This document shows, piece after piece, positions 59,409 through 64,000 of a stretch of DNA of 64,000 bases (its first letter is position 1; the number at the start of each line of letters is the position of its first letter). Origin of the DNA: JAGVSR01 sp964589785 (lineage in GTDB: Bacteria; Pseudomonadota; Alphaproteobacteria; Rhizobiales; Hyphomicrobiaceae); NCBI GenBank assembly GCA_964589785.1, contig CAZPUQ010000005.1, positions 62,001-126,000 on the forward strand. Reading direction: 5' to 3'. Both the position numbers and the translations under genes were made by a program. The notes beneath the pieces were generated by a model. The model was not told the DNA's origin, searched no databases, and saw nothing but the letters and a program-made list of their open reading frames with translations.

Positions 59409-60290
59409 ATGACCTCAACGGCCGCGGATGCGCCCCGGAGCCTGCATTTCCATAAGATGAACGGTCTCGGGAACGAGATCGTCGTCGTGGACCTGCGCGC
59501 GTCGAAGGCCGTCATGACCGCCGAGCTGGCCCGTGCCATGGCAGCCTCGCCCCGCGCGGGTTTCGACCAGATGATGGTGCTCACCACGCCGCGACGGTCC
59601 GGCACCGAGGCGTTCGTGACCATTTTCAACGCCGACGGTTCGGAAAGCGCCGCCTGCGGCAACGGCATGCGCTGCATCGGCTGGCTGGAAAGCGTGCGGG
59701 CCGGCCGCACGCAGCTCGCCTTCGAGACCAAGGCCGGGCGGATCGACGTATCTGTCGCCGGAATCGGCCGCATCACGGTCGACATGGGCGAGCCGCGGTT
59801 CGCGTGGAACGAGATCCCCCTGTCGGAGCCATTCCATGACACGCGGGCGATCGAGCTTCAGATCGGCCCGATCGACGCCCCCGTGCTGCATTCCCCGTCC
59901 GTCGTGAACGTTGGCAATCCGCACGCCATATTCTGGGTGCAAGACGTGGACGCCTACGATCTTGGCCGCTTCGGACCGTTGCTCGAAAACCATCCCGTGT
60001 TTCCCGAGCGGGCGAACATCTCGCTGGCCGAGGTGCGCTCGCGCAGCGAGATCCGGCTGCGGGTCTGGGAGCGCGGCACGGGGCTGACGAAGGCCTGCGG
60101 AACGGCCGCGTGCGCCGCTGCCGTCTGCGCAATGCGCAAGCGGCTCTGCGACCGTACCGTGACGGTGCATCTTCCGGGCGGACCGCTCGCCATCACCTGG
60201 ACCGAGGCGAACCGCATCCTCATGACCGGCCCGGTCGAGCATGAATTTGAAGACGACTGGTCGCCCGAGCCGGCCACCGCCGGCCCATGA
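59409..60290 (+). CDS. dapF: Diaminopimelate epimerase
   Basis: A 293-residue DapF converting LL- to meso-diaminopimelate for lysine and peptidoglycan. Both catalytic cysteines are present: ACGNGMRC near residue 84 and KACGTAACAA near residue 229. HKMNGLGNEIVVVD opens the fold. It leads the dapF-mtaB-ftsY-yciB run, with an ATGA overlap onto mtaB. Confidence 0.95.
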   Translation: MTSTAADAPRSLHFHKMNGLGNEIVVVDLRASKAVMTAELARAMAASPRAGFDQMMVLTTPRRSGTEAFVTIFNADGSESAACGNGMRCIGWLESVRAGRTQLAFETKAGRIDVSVAGIGRITVDMGEPRFAWNEIPLSEPFHDTRAIELQIGPIDAPVLHSPSVVNVGNPHAIFWVQDVDAYDLGRFGPLLENHPVFPERANISLAEVRSRSEIRLRVWERGTGLTKACGTAACAAAVCAMRKRLCDRTVTVHLPGGPLAITWTEANRILMTGPVEHEFEDDWSPEPATAGP

Positions 60291-61621
60291 GCTCGGCCGT
60301 TGCCTCAAGACCCGCGAACGCCATGACCGAACCGACCGTCATCACGCTGGGCTGCCGGCTGAACGCTCACGAGGGTGATTCGATTGCCGCGCTATCGCGC
60401 GCCGCCGGCGTGCCCGAGGCCGTCGTCGTCAATACGTGCGCGGTGACCGCGGAATCGATGCGGCAGGCCGCACAGGCGATCCGTCGCCTCAAGCGCGGCC
60501 GCCCCCATGCGCGTGTCATCGTGACGGGCTGCGCGGCCGAGCTCGAGCCGGACCGGTTCGCGGCGATGGCGGAGGTCGACGCCGTCATCGGCAACGAGGA
60601 GAAGCTCTCGCCCGCCACCTTTGCTGAGATCGCGCGGGCGGACGGCAAGGTCGTGCGCGTCGGCGCGGTGAGCCGAGCGCGCCGCGTTGCCGGTCCCGTC
60701 CCGACGGCCGGCATGTCAGATCGGACGCGCGCCATCCTCGCCGTGCAGAACGGGTGCGATCACCGGTGCACGTTCTGCATCATTCCGCTCGCACGCGGGC
60801 CGGCCCGATCGATGCCGCAAGAGGAGGCCGTCTCCCACGTCCGGGCGCTCGTTGCCGCCGGGCATCGCGAGGTCGTGCTGACGGGCGTCGATCTGACGTC
60901 CTATGGCTCCGACCACGGCGCTCCGTCGAGGCTCGGACGTCTCGCGCGCGCCATCCTGCGCGAGGTGCCGCAGCTCGATCGCCTGCGGCTGTCCTCGATC
61001 GACCCTGCCGAAGCCGACGACGACCTCGTCCTGGCGCTCGCGACCGAGCCAAGGCTCATGCCGCATCTGCACCTGTCGCTGCAGTCCGGCGACGATATGA
61101 TCCTGAAGCGCATGAAGCGGCGGCACACGCGCGCCGATGCGATCCGTTTCACGGAGCGGGTTCGCGCGGTGCGTCCCGACGTCGTCTTCGGCGCCGACCT
61201 GATCGCCGGATTCCCGACCGAAACGGATGCGATGCTCGACCAGACGCTCGCCGCCATCCGGGACTGCGGCCTGACCTATCTGCACGTTTTCCCGTATTCG
61301 TCGCGGCCGGGCACGCCGGCGGCCCGTATGCCGCAGGTGGCGGGCGAGATCGTCATGGCGCGCGCCGCCCGATTGCGTCAGGAAGGGCGGGCGCGGCTTG
61401 CAGCCTATCTGGCATCGGAGGTCGGGCGCGAGCGCGACGTCCTGATGGAGCGCGGCGGCACCGGGCGGACGCCGCAGTTCGCGGAGGTGGCTGTCGCGTC
61501 GCCGCCGCAAGCCGGTGTCATGACGCGGGTCAGGATCGTAGGGCACGACGGAGCGCGGCTCCTCGGCGCGCCTGTCGACGCTGCGGAGCTGTCGAGGCCT
61601 GAGTTCGAGGGAACGGCGTGA
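60287..61621 (+). CDS. mtaB: tRNA (N6-threonylcarbamoyladenosine(37)-C2)-methylthiotransferase MtaB
   Basis: A 444-residue radical-SAM methylthiotransferase. The N-terminal UPF0004 domain has three cysteines (LGCRLNAHEGD, VVNTCAV, VTGCAAELEPD). The radical-SAM cluster is CDHRCTFC near residue 157, and a C-terminal TRAM-like domain is present. It converts t6A to ms2t6A in tRNA. Position between dapF and ftsY is typical, and overlaps of four bases link all three genes. Confidence 0.93.
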   Translation: MSSAVASRPANAMTEPTVITLGCRLNAHEGDSIAALSRAAGVPEAVVVNTCAVTAESMRQAAQAIRRLKRGRPHARVIVTGCAAELEPDRFAAMAEVDAVIGNEEKLSPATFAEIARADGKVVRVGAVSRARRVAGPVPTAGMSDRTRAILAVQNGCDHRCTFCIIPLARGPARSMPQEEAVSHVRALVAAGHREVVLTGVDLTSYGSDHGAPSRLGRLARAILREVPQLDRLRLSSIDPAEADDDLVLALATEPRLMPHLHLSLQSGDDMILKRMKRRHTRADAIRFTERVRAVRPDVVFGADLIAGFPTETDAMLDQTLAAIRDCGLTYLHVFPYSSRPGTPAARMPQVAGEIVMARAARLRQEGRARLAAYLASEVGRERDVLMERGGTGRTPQFAEVAVASPPQAGVMTRVRIVGHDGARLLGAPVDAAELSRPEFEGTA

Positions 61622-62721
61622 CGGACGAAGCACAGAAGAAAAAGCCCGGACTGTTCGGACGCCTTTTCAAGCCGGCCGATGCGGAGACGCCATCCCGCCC
61701 CTCGCCGGAGGTTGCGGAGCCGGCGGAGGCGGCAGCCTCTTTCGAGGCAACGGCCGGCGCCGTTGAGCGCGCCCGGGCGGAGGCGACTCCGGAGTCCGGC
61801 GCGGCACCGACCACCTGGTTCCAGAGGCTGCGGTCCGGGCTCACGCGAACCTCGTCGAAACTGACCGACGGCATCAGCGGCCTCTTCACGAAGCGCAAGC
61901 TCGATGGCGCGACGCTGGAGGATCTCGAGGACTTGCTCATTCAGGCCGACCTCGGCGTGGAAACGTCGGGCCGCATCGTCGAGTGCATCGCCAAAGGCCG
62001 CTTCGAGAAGGGGATCTCGGCGGAGGAGGTTCGCGAGATCCTCGCCTCCGAGGTCGAGAAGGCGCTGGCGCCCGTCGCCCGGCCGCTCGACATGTCCGGC
62101 CACAAGACGCCGCACGTCATCCTCGTCGTGGGCGTCAACGGCGGCGGCAAGACGACGACCATCGGCAAGCTCGCGGCGCAGTTCCGGCGGCAGGGGAAGG
62201 TGGTCCTGCTCGCGGCCGGCGACACGTTCCGGGCCGCGGCCATCGACCAGCTCAAGGTCTGGGGCGAGCGCACGGGCTCAGAGGTTGTCGCCGGTGCGGT
62301 GGGCTCGGACGCGTCGGGCCTCGCCTACGAGGCGCTGAAGCGGGCGAGGGAGCGCGGCGCGGACGTCCTCATCATTGACACCGCCGGCCGCTTGCAGAAC
62401 AAGCAGGCCCTCATGGAGGAGCTCGAGAAGGTGACGCGCGTGCTCAAGAAGCTCGATGCGGACGCGCCCCATGACGTGCTCCTCGTGCTCGACGCAACGA
62501 CCGGACAGAACGCCCTGCAGCAGGTCGAGATCTTCAAGCAGCGGGCGGGCGTGACCGGCCTCGTCATGACCAAGCTCGACGGGACGGCGCGCGGCGGCAT
62601 CCTGGTCGCCATTGCGGCAAAGCATGGCTTGCCCGTCCACGCCATCGGCGTTGGCGAGGGCATCGAGGATCTGCAACCCTTCTCCGCCCGCGATTTCGCC
62701 GACGCCATTGCGGGCTCTTGA
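61618..62721 (+). CDS. ftsY: Signal recognition particle receptor FtsY
   Basis: A 367-residue SRP receptor. An acidic, Ala/Glu-rich A domain (about 1-65) is followed by the N and G domains (GVNGGGKTTTIGKLA, DTFRAAAIDQL, DTAGRLQNK, TKLDGTARGG). It receives Ffh-ribosome complexes at the membrane. The GTG start overlaps the mtaB stop by four bases. Confidence 0.96.
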   Translation: MTDEAQKKKPGLFGRLFKPADAETPSRPSPEVAEPAEAAASFEATAGAVERARAEATPESGAAPTTWFQRLRSGLTRTSSKLTDGISGLFTKRKLDGATLEDLEDLLIQADLGVETSGRIVECIAKGRFEKGISAEEVREILASEVEKALAPVARPLDMSGHKTPHVILVVGVNGGGKTTTIGKLAAQFRRQGKVVLLAAGDTFRAAAIDQLKVWGERTGSEVVAGAVGSDASGLAYEALKRARERGADVLIIDTAGRLQNKQALMEELEKVTRVLKKLDADAPHDVLLVLDATTGQNALQQVEIFKQRAGVTGLVMTKLDGTARGGILVAIAAKHGLPVHAIGVGEGIEDLQPFSARDFADAIAGS

Positions 62722-62771
62722 GTGACCCATTCGCTTCTCGCCGCGCCATAACCCCGGGGCCAATCGATACC

Positions 62772-63476
62772 ATGACACGCAAGAGGCGCTTTTTTCCCTT
62801 CAACGCCGAGCAGACGGTCAACATCCTGAGCGAGTTCGGGCCGCTCGCGACGATGTTCATCGTCAATGGCCTCTACGATATCAATACCGGGACCTGGGCG
62901 CTGATCCTGACGACGATGATCGCGATCGCGGTCATGTTCTACATGTTCGGGCGGCCGCCGGTCTTTCCGCTCATCGCGTCGACCGTGACCATCGTGTTCG
63001 GAGCGCTCACGATCGTCACCGGCGACCCGATGTGGGTGCAGATCAAGGTCACGATCTTCAATGCCATGTTCGCGGCGTTCCTGTTCATCGGCCTGTGGCT
63101 CGACCGGAACTTCTTCGAATACGTCTTCGGCAAGACGTTTCACTACACCAAGCAAGGGTGGAACGCGTTCACGCGCAGCTTCGCCTGGTTCTTCGTGCTC
63201 ACGGCCGTTCTCAACGAGGTCGTTCGGCTGACGTTCCACGACACGCACATCTATCGCGTGCTCGGTCACGAAATGAGCGGCGTGAACATCTGGATTGCCT
63301 TCAAGCTGGTGCTTATCATGCCTCTGAGCGGCCTCTATGCGTGGCTGCTGACGCGATGGATGGCGCGCCATCACAAGTCGCCCGACGACGTGCCAGGCGG
63401 CGGACTGACCCTCGCGGAGGCGGCCCATCGGCCGGCCCCTGAGCGATCGGAGGCCGCCGCGCCGGGCGATCGCTGA
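62772..63476 (+). CDS. yciB: YciB / septation protein A family, copy 1
   Basis: A 234-residue inner-membrane protein with five or six hydrophobic helices. The IspZ/YciB signature is seen in SEFGPLATMFIVNGLYDI, VMFYMFGRPPVFPLIAS, GDPMWVQIKVTIFNAMFAAFLFIGL and KQGWNAFTRSFAWFFV. The family affects cell envelope synthesis and division through an undefined mechanism. The ATG at 62772 is used; a TTG at 62718 overlapping the ftsY stop would add 18 residues. Confidence 0.88.
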   Translation: MTRKRRFFPFNAEQTVNILSEFGPLATMFIVNGLYDINTGTWALILTTMIAIAVMFYMFGRPPVFPLIASTVTIVFGALTIVTGDPMWVQIKVTIFNAMFAAFLFIGLWLDRNFFEYVFGKTFHYTKQGWNAFTRSFAWFFVLTAVLNEVVRLTFHDTHIYRVLGHEMSGVNIWIAFKLVLIMPLSGLYAWLLTRWMARHHKSPDDVPGGGLTLAEAAHRPAPERSEAAAPGDR

Positions 63477-63516
63477 CGATCCTGCGGTGCAACCGGAATG
63501 CGGAGCGCGAGAACAG

Positions 63517-64000
63517 ATGAGCGAACCTGAGGGTCTGTCCACGAAGATCCCGCCGGCGGCAGGTCCGTCGGGTGCGCCCGAGGCCCCCGAGGCCGCCGAG
63601 CCCCAGTTCGACAGTCAGCAGCTCTGGAAGCTCCTCGTCGAGCTCGGGCCCCTGCTCGTCTTCTTTTTTGTCAATGCGCGCGCCGGGATCTTCTGGGGCA
63701 CGGGCATCTTCATTGCGGCGACCGTGGTGTCGATCGTCGCCTCGCGCGTCCTGTTCGGAAAGCTCGCCGTGATGCCTCTCGTCTCGGCCTTCTTCGTCAT
63801 CGTCTTCGGAGGCATGACGCTTCTGCTTCGGGACGAGCTCTTCATCAAGCTGAAGCCGACGCTCGTGAACGGCCTGTTCGCCGCGATCCTGCTCGGGGGC
63901 CTCGTCGCCGGCCATTCCCTGCTGCGCCATCTCTTCGGGGACGTCTTCCGGCTGACGGAGGAAGGCTGGCGCAGGCTGACGCTGCGGTGGGGCCTCTTCT
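63517..64000 (+). CDS. YciB / septation protein A family, copy 2 (3' end cut by window)
   Basis: 161 codons of a second YciB-type protein directly after copy 1. After a Pro/Ala/Glu-rich N-terminus (about 1-30), it repeats the same plan: ELGPLLVFFFVNARAGIF, AVMPLVSAFFVIVFGG, KLKPTLVNGLFAAILLGGL and TEEGWRRLTLRWGLF. It aligns with copy 1 over the whole visible length but is clearly diverged. The gene leaves the window open. Confidence 0.85.
   Translation, partial: MSEPEGLSTKIPPAAGPSGAPEAPEAAEPQFDSQQLWKLLVELGPLLVFFFVNARAGIFWGTGIFIAATVVSIVASRVLFGKLAVMPLVSAFFVIVFGGMTLLLRDELFIKLKPTLVNGLFAAILLGGLVAGHSLLRHLFGDVFRLTEEGWRRLTLRWGLF

Overview
The window is GC-rich chromosomal DNA of an alphaproteobacterium, most likely of the order Hyphomicrobiales (Rhizobiales). 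The evidence is family content (DUF2794, DUF2865, Tim44-type adaptor, HemJ, CenR-like regulator, IalB-like protein) and gene order (ppsR-maf-aroE-coaE-dnaQ facing fxsA-secB, hemE-hemJ-rho, mnmE-mnmG-rsmG-parA-parB, leuS-lptE-holA, dapF-mtaB-ftsY-yciB). The genus cannot be read from the sequence. No phage, insertion sequence, CRISPR array, rRNA or tRNA was recognised. Almost everything is core chromosome, packed into short operons with many 4-base stop/start overlaps.

Layout. 1-13.3 kb: a 3'-truncated Dcp peptidase, a DUF2794 protein, a Bax-inhibitor-like membrane protein, the YbbP/YbbA export module divergent from an arylesterase, ThpR, a DUF2865 exported protein, a quinone oxidoreductase, a SpoU-type methyltransferase, an IalB-like protein, and a tim44-mltA-smr operon. 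13.5-18.4 kb: fxsA and secB converge on ppsR-maf-aroE-coaE-dnaQ. 18.4-31.4 kb is the origin neighbourhood: the ppsR-hemE gap sits where alphaproteobacterial oriC is known to lie, followed by hemE-hemJ-rho, a sterol-desaturase-like gene, mnmE-mnmG-rsmG-parA-parB and hisE-coaA. Two perfect 14-bp parS palindromes flank mnmG, one of them inside the rsmG coding sequence.

31.5-40.8 kb: an unrecognised HTH protein, an adenosine-kinase-like gene, leuS-lptE-holA, then the most accessory-looking locus: a class II Fic protein preceded by a degenerate 72-bp tandem repeat full of TCATGG/CCATGA inverted pairs, with its stop overlapping yggS. 40.9-53.1 kb: a Cys-rich exported peptide, a DapC-like aminotransferase, ftsK, lolA, a probable small RNA with C-rich loops, a cyclic-nucleotide-binding protein, a CenR-like regulator divergent from an L,D-transpeptidase, glnK-amtB behind a sigma-54-like promoter, tesB and a UbiH-type hydroxylase. 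53.1-64 kb: rimM, rpsP and ffh interrupted by three small unrecognised genes and lacking trmD-rplS next to rimM; an EF-hand lipoprotein; a PQQ-type sugar dehydrogenase; dapF-mtaB-ftsY; and two tandem YciB-family genes, the second cut by the window end.

Several genes form functional groups: chromosome segregation (parS, parA, parB, ftsK), protein targeting (secB, ffh, ftsY, lolA, lptE), nitrogen sensing (glnK, amtB), tRNA modification (mnmE, mnmG, mtaB) and cell-wall metabolism (dapF, the aminotransferase, mltA, L,D-transpeptidase, CenR). The observations most worth following are the Fic repeat array, the candidate small RNA at 46.43-46.56 kb, the oriC/parS arrangement, and the small genes inserted in the ffh-rpsP-rimM block.
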